From the NCBI GenBank assembly GCA_017477845.1, contig JAFUTR010000012.1, positions 1-39,335 on the forward strand: a stretch of DNA of 39,335 nucleotides, written 5' to 3'. This document shows positions 1-8,746 of this stretch, piece after piece (positions within the stretch are counted from its first letter, which is position 1; every line of letters starts with the position of its first letter). Both the position numbers and the translations under genes were made by a program. The DNA comes from Bacilli bacterium (lineage in GTDB: Bacteria; Bacillota_I; Bacilli_A; RF39; UBA660). Under the pieces are notes generated by a model. That model was not told the DNA's origin. It worked only from the letters and a program-made list of their open reading frames with translations, and ran no database searches.

Positions 1-292
1 CATGCCCTGAAATACTAACTTGAACACATATATTGTATTTTTTTTAGAAAAATTACTTCTTTTTGTTTCATTTAGTCCTTCAATTTTAAATAATATGAAA
101 AGATTAAATGCATGTTGCACTTAATTTTTCATTTCACCTTATTTATTAAAAAGGGAAATATTTAGAAAAACTGATAAATTATCTTCCTTTAAATATACAT
201 TTTAAATACCGAAAAATATTATATTTTTTTATTAAAAAGTCTTCAAGATTATCGTAATCAATTAAATTATTGTCGATTTTTTATTTTTTTCT
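1..292. other. AT-rich spacer, no supported gene
   Basis: No gene can be supported here. The minus strand has a roughly 40-codon open frame running off the left edge (from a GTG near 122) and a start-less frame of about 35 codons ending near 179. Neither has a recognisable motif or ribosome site. Positions 95-107 and 121-132 form an imperfect inverted repeat (ATGAAAAGATTAA / TTAATTTTTCAT) that resembles the palindromic IS30-like end at the other edge of the window. Confidence 0.5.
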
Positions 293-321
293 TTGACAAC
301 ACCAAAATTATATTTTAGAAT
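293..321 (+). promoter_or_regulatory. Promoter of the Cna-B adhesin gene
   Basis: TTGACA (293-298), a 17-base spacer and TAGAAT (316-321) form a near-consensus vegetative promoter. Transcription should start near 328, giving a leader of about 70 bases before the adhesin start codon. Confidence 0.75.
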
Positions 322-333
322 AGTAAGCCATAC

Positions 334-372
334 ATGAGATTTTTATGATAATTAAACATGTGAAAATCTCAT
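334..372 (+). promoter_or_regulatory. Leader hairpin / operator-like inverted repeat
   Basis: ATGAGATTTT (334-343) is the exact reverse complement of AAAATCTCAT (363-372), with 19 bases between them. It lies immediately after the predicted transcription start and before the ribosome site GGGAGG (384-389). It has no T-run, so it is not a terminator. It could stabilise the mRNA 5' end or be a protein-binding site; the sequence does not tell which. Confidence 0.5.
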
Positions 373-396
373 AATATATTAGTGGGAGGTTGAAAG

Positions 397-3033
397 TTGA
401 AGATGAAAAGAATTCTTATTCTGTTTTTAAGTATGCTTCTTTTTTGCAATACGAACGTATATGCTCTAGTTGAAAATGAAAATAATGTTGCACAAGAAAA
501 TTCTTCTTTAGCAAATACTCAAGAAGAATTTACAAAAAATGAAGAAACTAAAACAGAAGTCAAATCAGAAAATGATAATTCTGATGGGCAAGATTACCTT
601 GAGGTTGATGAAGTAAACGAAAATAAAAACAAAGAAACATCAAATGATAACCTTGAGAATCAAAAAGAAGAAGGAAACATTGAAAATTTAAATGAAAAAA
701 ATGAATCCAGTGAATTACAAGAAAATTTACTAAATCAAGAATCATCAAATAATTTAGATTCAAATGTTTCTAAAGAGGAAGATGGCCTTAATAATAATGA
801 AAATACTAATGAAATGAATACCAATAATGAAAAAACTGAATCTACTCTAAATAGTGACACAGATAATGAGCAAGGAGAAAATAACACAAGTTCTGAGACA
901 ACTGATCACGTCAAAGATAATAATGTCTATGACATTCAAAAAGTAAAAGTTGTAGTCACTAAAATCATTAGAGATGGTGAAGAAACAACACCATTAAAAG
1001 GATCTATTCTTCAGATTATCAATTCAACAAATAATGATATAGTAGATGAATGGACATCAGATGGAAATGAACATGTAATAGAACTTCCTGAAGGAAAATA
1101 TATTATACACGAAAAAGAAGCTCCTCTTGGATACAATCTAGCAGAAGATATTCCTTTTACAGTAAGCATTAATATTGAAGAAATAAATGCTGGAAGTGAT
1201 GTTGATCCTTACCCTTGTGACCACTACGGAAATGGTAAAGATAAAGGTGTAGTTTTGTACTTTATTGAAATTGGAGGAGTAAAATATGAAGTTTATTGTA
1301 TTAATCAAAATTTAGCAACACCAGATGAAAATTCTTCATATGATGGAGCATTATTAAATCCTACCGACATAAATAATTACACTATACAAGAAACTTATAA
1401 AAATCCTCAAATGGAATTAGAAACAAAAGATGTTTCAGATCCTAGTCTAAGCAGTCAAGAATTATATGATAAATACTTAAACATTATTTATCATAGACAT
1501 TTAGCAGTTAAAGAATTTCCAGATTTAAATGAATCAGAAATTAGATATGTAACAGAAAGTGCTTTAAAAAATTATTCAAACACTCTTCTTATGGAAAGGC
1601 AAAGAGTAAAAAAGAGTCAAGCACCTGTTGGCTATGACAAATATAATTCATATGAAGAAGTTATCGGTGCGACAACATACGTTTGGTACATTTATCCAAT
1701 GTATAGATCATTTGTATATTTACCAGATGCTCCATTAGGAAGCCCAATATATACTACTATAGTAGATGGAGAAAATGCTAACTCATTTGGAAACATCGCA
1801 AGACATTGGAATGACAGACATAACGCATCAACTGACGAAGAAGTTAGAAAACAAGTTAAAAGATACTATGATTTATATAACTTCTTAATAAGTGATGAAA
1901 ATCCTCATCCAAGTGAAATGAATTTATATATTTATTCACCTAATGTTCTTCATTATGATGAAAATGGAGAAAATCCTGAACCATATCAACATCTTTTAGG
2001 TATTACAGGTTACTTTGAAGTATTTGATCAAGAAGAGCAACACTATGAAATGGAAGATACATATAGTACTGAAACAGTTGAAGCTTCTATTAAAAAGGAA
2101 TGGAATGATCAAAACAATAAGTATGAAACTCGTCCAAATGAAATAACAGTTGCACTTAATACTGGTGAAACAATAACATTAAATGAAGAAAATAATTGGT
2201 CAGGAACTATTTCTAACATACCAAAATATAATAAGGGAGAACTTATTAATTATGAATGGGAAGAAACAGAAGAAAAAGGTTATACTTTAACTAATAAAAG
2301 TACTGAAGGAACAGTTACAACTATTACAAATACGCTTGAAACAGTAGATGTAACAATTAATAAGGTATGGGTTGATAATAATAATCAAGATGGATTACGC
2401 CCTACTAGCCTTGAAGTTACTTTAAATAATGGTACAAAAGTAACATTAAACGAAGAACACAATTGGACTTTTACTATTAAAGATTTACCAGCATATAAAA
2501 ATGGAAAGAAAATAGAATATACTTGGAGTGAACCAAGTATTGAAGGATATACTCAAGAAAGTATTAAAACTGAAAATAATATAACAACTATAACTAATTC
2601 TCACAAAGTTGAACTAATTGAAATAAGTGTTAAAAAAGAATGGCACGATAATAATAATGAAAGAAAAATGCGTCCAGATAAAGTTATAATTACCCTACTT
2701 GCTGATGGTGAAAATTATGATAAATATGAACTAAGTGAAAGTGATGATTGGACACATATATTTAAAGAATTACCAAAATACAACGATGGTAAAGAAATTG
2801 AATATGAAATAATTGAAGAAGAAATTGCAAATGATTATAAAGTTTCTTATGAAGGAAATATAAAAGAAGGAATTATAATACATAATTCTTTAGAATATGG
2901 TGATATAACTCCTCCACCTAGTTTTAATCCAAAAACTTCTGATAACGTTATTACATACTTTATAACATTATTTATAAATGCCATAGTTCTTATTTCAACA
3001 AGTATCTATTTTATAAAAATAAAATCTGAATAG
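397..3033 (+). CDS. Sortase-anchored Cna-B/SpaA-type surface adhesin
   Basis: 878 residues. TTG start chosen because GGGAGG sits 7 bases upstream; ATG at 403 is the alternative. Order of parts: signal peptide (about 1-23); Asn/Glu/Ser-rich stalk (about 25-175); SpaA-like prealbumin-fold domain (about 179-265); a thioester-domain-like region (about 270-555) with Cys301 in VYCINQN; three Cna-B domains (from about 561, 649 and 741), each opening with a Lys-x-Trp strand (IKKEW, INKVW, VKKEW) and ending in an Asn strand (TNT, TNS, HNS), the residues that form intramolecular isopeptide bonds in this family; sorting motif NPKTSD (from 844), a hydrophobic span and a short charged tail. It is inferred to be a wall-attached host- or matrix-binding protein. 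No pilin-motif lysine was recognised, so adhesin is preferred to backbone pilin. It is monocistronic, with its own promoter and terminator. Confidence 0.85.
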   Translation: MKMKRILILFLSMLLFCNTNVYALVENENNVAQENSSLANTQEEFTKNEETKTEVKSENDNSDGQDYLEVDEVNENKNKETSNDNLENQKEEGNIENLNEKNESSELQENLLNQESSNNLDSNVSKEEDGLNNNENTNEMNTNNEKTESTLNSDTDNEQGENNTSSETTDHVKDNNVYDIQKVKVVVTKIIRDGEETTPLKGSILQIINSTNNDIVDEWTSDGNEHVIELPEGKYIIHEKEAPLGYNLAEDIPFTVSINIEEINAGSDVDPYPCDHYGNGKDKGVVLYFIEIGGVKYEVYCINQNLATPDENSSYDGALLNPTDINNYTIQETYKNPQMELETKDVSDPSLSSQELYDKYLNIIYHRHLAVKEFPDLNESEIRYVTESALKNYSNTLLMERQRVKKSQAPVGYDKYNSYEEVIGATTYVWYIYPMYRSFVYLPDAPLGSPIYTTIVDGENANSFGNIARHWNDRHNASTDEEVRKQVKRYYDLYNFLISDENPHPSEMNLYIYSPNVLHYDENGENPEPYQHLLGITGYFEVFDQEEQHYEMEDTYSTETVEASIKKEWNDQNNKYETRPNEITVALNTGETITLNEENNWSGTISNIPKYNKGELINYEWEETEEKGYTLTNKSTEGTVTTITNTLETVDVTINKVWVDNNNQDGLRPTSLEVTLNNGTKVTLNEEHNWTFTIKDLPAYKNGKKIEYTWSEPSIEGYTQESIKTENNITTITNSHKVELIEISVKKEWHDNNNERKMRPDKVIITLLADGENYDKYELSESDDWTHIFKELPKYNDGKEIEYEIIEEEIANDYKVSYEGNIKEGIIIHNSLEYGDITPPPSFNPKTSDNVITYFITLFINAIVLISTSIYFIKIKSE

Positions 3034-3038
3034 TACAG

Positions 3039-3071
3039 TAAAATAAACTCTCATTTGAGAGTTTATTTTAT
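3039..3071 (+). terminator. Intrinsic terminator after the adhesin gene
   Basis: A perfect stem (AAATAAACTCTC at 3041-3052 with GAGAGTTTATTT at 3057-3068, extendable by two pairs) with loop ATTT, followed by TTTTATT. It begins 6 bases after the stop codon. Confidence 0.9.
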
Positions 3072-3165
3072 TGATATATTTTTTCACTTTCCCGCTTTTG
3101 GGCGCCTATTATGGTTTCCAGAGCCTAATTCTCGCGTCAAATATTGGCAAAGTCATATCTCATCC

Positions 3166-4214
3166 TTAATTTACTATAAATGGTCGAGCCATTGACCCAT
3201 CCCCATCTACATATTCTGTAAGAGGGGCAAGTGAAACTGAAGGCCGAGTGCCGTTCGTGTAAACGACATAGTTGTATGAGAAGTCACCCAAAGAAGCGAC
3301 GTAATGCACGTAAGCATCGTAGTTGCCGAAGCTGCTAGTGGACGCAAGCCAGTAATACTCCCCTGCTTTTCGTATATTTGAATTATTAAGCAAATTCATT
3401 TCTGGAGCACTCATTAATCCTACTTTATATGTTAATTTTGCTTTATCATTACTTACACTAAACTTGTCTGTTATATTACTACAACTTAAATCTGTTGTTT
3501 CATCATACTCTTTAAATTGTAGCTGTTTATTTGTCATTCCTCCATCTGGATTCCATCCATTTGTTGATGCATTGTTCATACTCCTATCATTACAGAATAT
3601 TGTATCTTCTAAATATTCATCATATGGAAGCATATTCATCTCATACCATGCATCAATACTACCTTTAATCGTTGAATTATATTCATTTACGTCATCATTA
3701 TATAACATTTCATTTAGTGCATCTTCTACTTCTTTTCATTTTCAAGTAGTACATAATACATTTTTGTTCCAGATAAATAATATACATATCCAACTTGTGA
3801 ACATACTTTTAAACCATTTCCTGCACACATATAATGATGTGTTGATAAGTTTGTTGTATTGTTATAATTTTCTATTTCTATTGGGTCCACTAATGTATAG
3901 TTTGTTCCATCCCATGTTACACTACTTCCCCAATAGTGATTATATGCATATGTGTACCCTGTTGTACTATATGCTGTTATCATTCTTAGATTTGTTTCTG
4001 TACATGTGCTACTAGTGTCATTACATGTATACTTGTAATCACTATAATTTGATCTATTTGATATTAATTCATCTTTTCTTATTTCTTCTGTTGGGTCATT
4101 TCCTCTTAATGCTGTTGTAAGTATACTTGTTTTTGATTCAATGAAAAACAAACCTAGAAATAAAAATATAATTTCGATTATAATTACTTTTTTAGAACTC
4201 AATTTTACCTTCAT
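3166..4214 (-). pseudogene. Frameshifted surface protein with lectin-like variable 3' end
   Basis: Two adjacent frames form one protein. The upstream part (4214-3726, 162 residues) has an N-terminal hydrophobic anchor (about 9-25) and ends in VLLENEKK-stop. The downstream part (to 3166) continues as KEVEDALNEMLYNDD in the -1 frame, with its first ATG at 3708 lacking a ribosome site. Loss of one A from a GAAAAAGAA run near 3729-3735 would explain the break; programmed -1 slippage at A-AAG is less likely. The C-terminus (EYYWLAS, GTRPSVSL, GDGSMARPF) resembles a C-type-lectin/formylglycine-enzyme-like fold seen in many gut Firmicutes surface proteins. Coding positions about 3215-3365 are about 50% GC against about 22% next to them, with many C-ending codons. 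The native function is unknown; surface display or ligand binding is inferred. Confidence 0.65.
3225..3361 (-). other. GC-rich variable-region-like segment
   Basis: Encodes the YYWLAS...GTRPSVSL part of the preceding gene. I counted 60 G/C in 3241-3360, against 13 of 60 in 3421-3480. In the 33 codons after LAS, 17 end in C, against the A/T-ending habit of the rest of the window. Length, 3'-terminal position and lectin-like protein context fit the variable repeat of a diversity-generating retroelement, but no reverse transcriptase or template repeat is visible in this window. Confidence 0.35.
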
Positions 4215-4265
4215 GATATCACTTACTTTCTATCCTAAATAAATAATATTATTTTTAATTACATT

Positions 4266-4293
4266 ATTATAAATTTACATGAAAATTTTACAA
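4266..4293 (-). promoter_or_regulatory. Promoter of the frameshifted surface gene
   Basis: On the minus strand TTGTAA (4293-4288), 16 bases, TATAAT (4271-4266). The start codon at 4214 follows about 45 bases after the predicted transcription start. Confidence 0.6.
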
Positions 4294-4340
4294 AACTTTC
4301 ACAATTGTTTCTTTTAACTTTTTACATGATAACATAATAA

Positions 4341-4375
4341 AATAAAAACCTACTCTAGGGTACACTAAAGTAGGC
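4341..4375 (-). terminator. Intrinsic terminator of the csbB-yfhO operon
   Basis: Minus strand: CCTACT ... AGTAGG stem (4374-4369 with 4354-4349), strengthened by inner TAG/CTA pairs, then TTTTTATTTTATT. A second, bulged hairpin lies upstream at 4383-4421 (GGAATGT / ACATTTCC), so the operon may end in tandem terminators. Confidence 0.8.
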
Positions 4376-4468
4376 AAAAACAAAAGGAAATGTCTAATAG
4401 TAATAGTTAAACATTCCTTTTTCATTTTATAATATAGTTTAAAAATAACATTATATTTTTAAACATCT

Positions 4469-6994
4469 TTATTTAATAAATGAGTATAAAAATATAATAA
4501 ATGGTACTATATAAAAAACTAATAAAAATATAGAATATAATAACAAATAAATATAATATGAAATATTATTTAAAATATTAACTGATGTAACAACACTAGA
4601 ATACTTTATTAAAAGAATAAATAACATAATACCTACAACAGAAATAATAATACCTTCTTTTAATAGAGGAACATCATAATCAATAGAAATATTATTAATT
4701 CCTTTTTTAATATTAACACCGACAAAACTATCAAATACTTTAAGAGAATTTAATCCATTTATATAAGAAATTGGAATAAATAAAAGTTTATCACTTTCTG
4801 ATTCATACTTGATATTTATAGAACTTTTAGAAGAAATATCAATATCATGGTAATTATCTATAAAAAACTTTTCCATCTTTACATTATCTAAAATACCAAT
4901 ATAAATATTTTTAAATTTTTTAGGATCCTTTACAGCTTTAATTTTAATATTAACTACTTCATTATTAAAAGTCCCCAAATAGATACTTCCATTATTTTCT
5001 TTTGTCGGATACATTGAATAAAATTCATCATTTATATATATCTCAAATGTATTAAAAGTTTTTACTTTCTCACTACTTAAATATGAGTTAATAGCTTCAA
5101 GATAAATGCTCTTCTTCCCTTCAATACTAATATTTTTTTCATAAATATTAATGTCATAATCATATATCTCAAATATATCATCGGAATTATTAAAAGCCTT
5201 ATAAATCAAATTACTAGCATCAAAAGAATTCGAAGAATCTTTAATACTTATATCTTTATCTAGTAAATAAGCTTTTGATATTGGAAGATTATAACTATAT
5301 AAATAATAACTTCCAACTTTATATAAAAATTTATAATATTCATTTTTTATAATATTATCACTTAAAATATATTTATTAGCAAGTATTCCATCAATAAAGA
5401 AATTTCCCCCACTCGACTTAACATTCATCCAATTAGAATTATATCCTAATTTTTGATAATTCATAAACATATTATCATCAATTAAAGATGTAAAAAAGTC
5501 ACTAGATGTTTTATTAGAAACAAATCCATAATTATCAAACAAATCTGAAACATTATTCTTAATATGATATCCTTCTTCTATATTACTCTTATATAAAATG
5601 TTTAAATTATCATATTCAAGATGAAACTTATTTTCTGTCTTATCAATCATAATATACATTAAACAGGAAGATACTACAAAAACAAGAACAGTAATACTTA
5701 AAACAAAATACGTTTTCTTATCACTTTTTTTACAAAATACAAATACAAATAAAAAAGTAATTATATCTAACATTACTATTAAAATAATAAGTAAAAATGC
5801 TTTATGATTAGAAGAAAATGTAAGCTTGTTAATAGATTCTTGAAATATATTATAGTATTTATGTGATATGAAAATAATTATTAGATTAGATATAATCGCA
5901 ATAATACAAGGAATTACTTTCTTATAGTTTTTTTTATCATTGTTTTTTGAAAGGTAAAACGCTGCAATCACAATAAACAAAAATATCAATATAAAACCAT
6001 ATCTCAAAGGATAATAAACATAACTTCCAAAATGTAACATCTTATTTATTGGTTCTATTATTAATGGTAAAGATTGAAATACAAGAAGTGGAATCATTAT
6101 TTTCAACCAATCTTTATTTTTTTTAAATTCAAATAAAGAAAGAATTAAACATGAAATCCCTAAAGAAGATGATGTTAAAAACATAAATTTATCAATAACA
6201 GGTCCCATTTTTGAATTAACTAATTCAGTAAAATTAAACCCTAGTCTTGCTGAGTTAGTGATTGAATCAATTACTGGTAGCAATAAAAAAGAGGACATAA
6301 GTAATGCTGCTAATGTTGAAATACCAAGAAGTGTAACCCTGCTCTTTTTATTGTCATTCTCAAAAAAATGTAAATAAACAAATGATGCAAAAAAGATAAA
6401 CAATAAAGACATTAAAGCAAGATAAAAATTAAATATAATAGATAGAAATAAAACTATTACAAACATCTTATATTTAGATTCATGAAGTAATAAGTATGAT
6501 GAATATAACAAAAGAGGAAACATATAAACAATATCTAAAAAACCAGATATAATATAAAGTGATAAATTATAAGTAGATAATGCATATAAAACACTTAGTA
6601 AAACTTTATAAAAATTATCTAATTTTTTAAACATTTTATCTAAAAAATAATTACATGTAATTCCAGCTAAACTAATTTTCAAAATTGTTATTATAGAAAC
6701 TGCCAAAGGAATATCAGATCTTTCAAAAAACAATACTATAAAGCTAAAAGGACTTGAAAAATAATATGCAAAATTAGAAAATAAATTCACTACTGTTCCA
6801 CTTGTAAAGTCGACTAAAAGGGATTTACCATTATAAACAAAATCATATAAATTATAATAAAAAGGTACTAACTGGGCATGCATATCTCCCCATGCTATAT
6901 ATTTACTACCAAAAGGATATATTCCCTTTACAAAATAAACAATCAAAAGAATTAGTAGTACTAATAAACCAGATAAAAAGTATTTCTTTTTCAT
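4469..6994 (-). CDS. yfhO: YfhO-family membrane glycosyltransferase
   Basis: 841 residues, within the family's usual size. Many membrane segments in the first 450 residues (first at about 7-24, just before the conserved YPFGSKYIAWGDMHAQ loop, where the acidic residue is typical of GT-C enzymes). A large extracytoplasmic region spans about 460-750, and two membrane helices close the protein. It overlaps csbB by 4 bases (ATGA), so the two are translationally coupled. In Bacillus and Listeria, CsbB-type enzymes load a sugar onto undecaprenyl phosphate and YfhO-type proteins transfer it outside the membrane to lipoteichoic acid. The same role is inferred here; the sugar and acceptor are not readable from sequence. 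The flippase of such three-part systems is not in this window. Confidence 0.85.
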   Translation of the reverse strand: MKKKYFLSGLLVLLILLIVYFVKGIYPFGSKYIAWGDMHAQLVPFYYNLYDFVYNGKSLLVDFTSGTVVNLFSNFAYYFSSPFSFIVLFFERSDIPLAVSIITILKISLAGITCNYFLDKMFKKLDNFYKVLLSVLYALSTYNLSLYIISGFLDIVYMFPLLLYSSYLLLHESKYKMFVIVLFLSIIFNFYLALMSLLFIFFASFVYLHFFENDNKKSRVTLLGISTLAALLMSSFLLLPVIDSITNSARLGFNFTELVNSKMGPVIDKFMFLTSSSLGISCLILSLFEFKKNKDWLKIMIPLLVFQSLPLIIEPINKMLHFGSYVYYPLRYGFILIFLFIVIAAFYLSKNNDKKNYKKVIPCIIAIISNLIIIFISHKYYNIFQESINKLTFSSNHKAFLLIILIVMLDIITFLFVFVFCKKSDKKTYFVLSITVLVFVVSSCLMYIMIDKTENKFHLEYDNLNILYKSNIEEGYHIKNNVSDLFDNYGFVSNKTSSDFFTSLIDDNMFMNYQKLGYNSNWMNVKSSGGNFFIDGILANKYILSDNIIKNEYYKFLYKVGSYYLYSYNLPISKAYLLDKDISIKDSSNSFDASNLIYKAFNNSDDIFEIYDYDINIYEKNISIEGKKSIYLEAINSYLSSEKVKTFNTFEIYINDEFYSMYPTKENNGSIYLGTFNNEVVNIKIKAVKDPKKFKNIYIGILDNVKMEKFFIDNYHDIDISSKSSINIKYESESDKLLFIPISYINGLNSLKVFDSFVGVNIKKGINNISIDYDVPLLKEGIIISVVGIMLFILLIKYSSVVTSVNILNNISYYIYLLLYSIFLLVFYIVPFIIFLYSFIK

Positions 6995-7917
6995 TTTTTA
7001 TTTCCTCTTCTCTTACTTTCTTCACGAATAATATAAATAGGTCTATTTTTAATCTCAGTATAAGTTTTAGATAAATATAAAGACATCACTCCAAGAAGTG
7101 CTAAAATAACACAAGTTGAAATAAGCACAAAAGATGAAACAATAAATGTTCCACTAGATATTAATAGTCCCCATATTAAAAAAACTAAAAATAATACAAA
7201 AAATATAAAACTAAAAATAAATGGTAAAACTAAAGGAAAAGTTGAGAATGCTACTATGCCTTCAATAGAATATAAGAATAATTTCCAAAAAGACCATTTT
7301 GTCTCTCCCGCAGCTCTTTCAATATTTTCATATTCTAACCATTTTGTCTTAAATCCAATCCAACCAAAAATACCTTTAGAAAATCTATTATATTCTTGAA
7401 TTGATAAAACACTATCAGCCATTTGCCTTGTCATTAATCTAAAATCTCTTGCACCATCAACTATATCTGCTTTAGATATTTTATTAATTAATTTATAAAA
7501 TAATCTTGCAAAAAAACTTCTAATAGGTGGTTCTCCACTCCTAGTAACACGTCTTGTTGCAACACAATCATAATCACTATTACTAACAATATCATACATT
7601 TCAATTAAAAGTTTTGGAGGATCTTGTAAATCAGCATCCATTATTGCAACATAGTCTCCAATGGATTCTTTAAGTCCAGCATACATTGCAGCTTCTTTCC
7701 CAAAATTACGTGAAAATGATATATATCTAAATTTAGAATTTTTAGAAGAATAATCTTTTATAATTTCAAGGGTCCTATCACGACTCCCATCATCAACAAA
7801 AATAATTTCAAACTCCACTTTCTCTAAATGTTTAATTACCATATTTATTTCTTTATAAAATAAAGGTAAAACTTTTTCTTCATTAAAACAAGGAACAATA
7901 ATACTAATCTTATCCAT
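6991..7917 (-). CDS. csbB: CsbB/GtrB-like polyprenyl-phosphate glycosyltransferase (GT2)
   Basis: 308 residues. The N-terminal GT-A domain has IIVPCFNEE (about 6-14), the nucleotide-sugar motif FVDDGS (about 40-45) and the DxD-type metal motif MDADLQDPP (about 93-101). The acceptor-side motif YNRFSKGIFGWIGF and ERAAGETKW precede two membrane helices (about 230-255 and 262-285), the layout of GtrB/CsbB/DPM1-like enzymes that glycosylate undecaprenyl phosphate on the cytoplasmic face. The ATG is supported by GAGGGAG upstream. It is first in a two-gene operon with yfhO and has its own extended -10 just after the terminator of the GT8 gene. Confidence 0.88.
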   Translation of the reverse strand: MDKISIIVPCFNEEKVLPLFYKEINMVIKHLEKVEFEIIFVDDGSRDRTLEIIKDYSSKNSKFRYISFSRNFGKEAAMYAGLKESIGDYVAIMDADLQDPPKLLIEMYDIVSNSDYDCVATRRVTRSGEPPIRSFFARLFYKLINKISKADIVDGARDFRLMTRQMADSVLSIQEYNRFSKGIFGWIGFKTKWLEYENIERAAGETKWSFWKLFLYSIEGIVAFSTFPLVLPFIFSFIFFVLFLVFLIWGLLISSGTFIVSSFVLISTCVILALLGVMSLYLSKTYTEIKNRPIYIIREESKRRGNKK

Positions 7918-7942
7918 ATCAAAAAACTCCCTCTACAAAATA

Positions 7943-7951
7943 ATTATAGCA
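7943..7951 (-). promoter_or_regulatory. Extended -10 promoter of csbB-yfhO
   Basis: Minus strand TGCTATAAT, directly downstream of the GT8 terminator. No good -35 at 16-18 bases. Confidence 0.55.
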
Positions 7952-7977
7952 TAAAAAGATATCAAACGATATCTTTT
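7952..7977 (-). terminator. Intrinsic terminator of the DUF1846-GT8 operon
   Basis: Stem AAAAGATATC / GATATCTTTT (10 bp) with a 4-base loop, then TTTTTATG on the minus strand. The stem contains the GT8 stop codon. Confidence 0.75.
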
Positions 7978-8738
7978 ATTAATTCTAAATATTTATCAAA
8001 ATAATATAATTGATTCTTTTTATCATTCTTAATAAGATTATATCTATACTTCTCTATCTCATTTTCATTTAACATCCAAGGCTTTATGTTCCCTATAAAA
8101 TGAACAACAGCAATACTATTTCTACTAAAGCCTAAATTATCTATATAATAATCAACTAAATCTATAAACAAATTATAATTTTCCGAAAGTATTAAGCCAT
8201 CATTATTATTTGCCCAATCATAATACTTTTCTATAACATCTTGGTCACCTATATCTTTATCAAATTTCTCATGATATAAAACATATAACAATTTCTCAAC
8301 TAGACCAAATTCAGGTTCTATAACCATAAGTCCTGACCCTAACTTCTTCCAAGAATTAACATATCTTTTCCCTGCAATTACGCAAGACATATGTGGTTTT
8401 GAAAACAATTCATCTATATTTTTTGCAATATACATATCACTATCTAAATATACAATTTTATCAAACTCTACAAGAGAAAACACATTCAATTTATCAAATG
8501 TATTAACCCAGTATTCATAAGAATCATTTCTAACAAAAGAGGCTTCAATTTTATTTCTTCTTATTATTGTATATCCATAAAGTTCAAATTTAGTAATTAT
8601 TTTTTTATTAATTGTTTCATTTACAACAACAACAAAATTATTATATTTTGGATTAGTTTTTTTTAATGACTCAAAAAGTGCAATAACACCTTCATAATAA
8701 TTATCAGTACTTAAAACTGTAACATATGCATACCTCAT
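7962..8738 (-). CDS. Glycosyltransferase family 8 (glycogenin-like)
   Basis: 258 residues. The start YAYVTVLSTDNYYEGVIAL and the motif KIVYLDSDMYIAKNIDELF (about 93-111), with its DxD metal/UDP-sugar site, are typical of GT8 retaining enzymes of the glycogenin/galactinol-synthase branch; the C-terminal VVHFIGNIKPW gives the usual His/Gly/Lys donor-binding motif (HxxGxxKPW). It probably moves a glucosyl or galactosyl residue from a UDP-sugar to an unknown acceptor. It is cytosolic, with no membrane segment. The start is supported by GAGG about 8 bases upstream. The gene follows DUF1846 by 8 bases, so they share a transcript. Confidence 0.82.
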   Translation of the reverse strand: MRYAYVTVLSTDNYYEGVIALFESLKKTNPKYNNFVVVVNETINKKIITKFELYGYTIIRRNKIEASFVRNDSYEYWVNTFDKLNVFSLVEFDKIVYLDSDMYIAKNIDELFSKPHMSCVIAGKRYVNSWKKLGSGLMVIEPEFGLVEKLLYVLYHEKFDKDIGDQDVIEKYYDWANNNDGLILSENYNLFIDLVDYYIDNLGFSRNSIAVVHFIGNIKPWMLNENEIEKYRYNLIKNDKKNQLYYFDKYLELIKDIV

Positions 8739-8746
8739 AAAAGCCT

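Noticed and set aside
1-122. Minus-strand open frame running off the left edge
   Set aside because: About 40 codons, GTG start without a ribosome site, no motif; could be chance in AT-rich DNA.
3070-3165. Possible DGR template repeat in the moderately GC-rich spacer after the lectin-like gene
   Set aside because: I could not align it with the GC-rich segment of the gene; it only shares a raised GC content.
3464-4015. 183-codon + strand frame opposite the lectin-like gene
   Set aside because: It is the antisense shadow of the minus-strand gene, which has the promoter and protein motifs; the + product is low-complexity hydrophobic sequence.
4383-4421. Terminator for a + strand transcript
   Set aside because: The hairpin is followed by T-runs on the + strand, but no + strand gene or promoter leads into it; treated as a second minus-strand hairpin.
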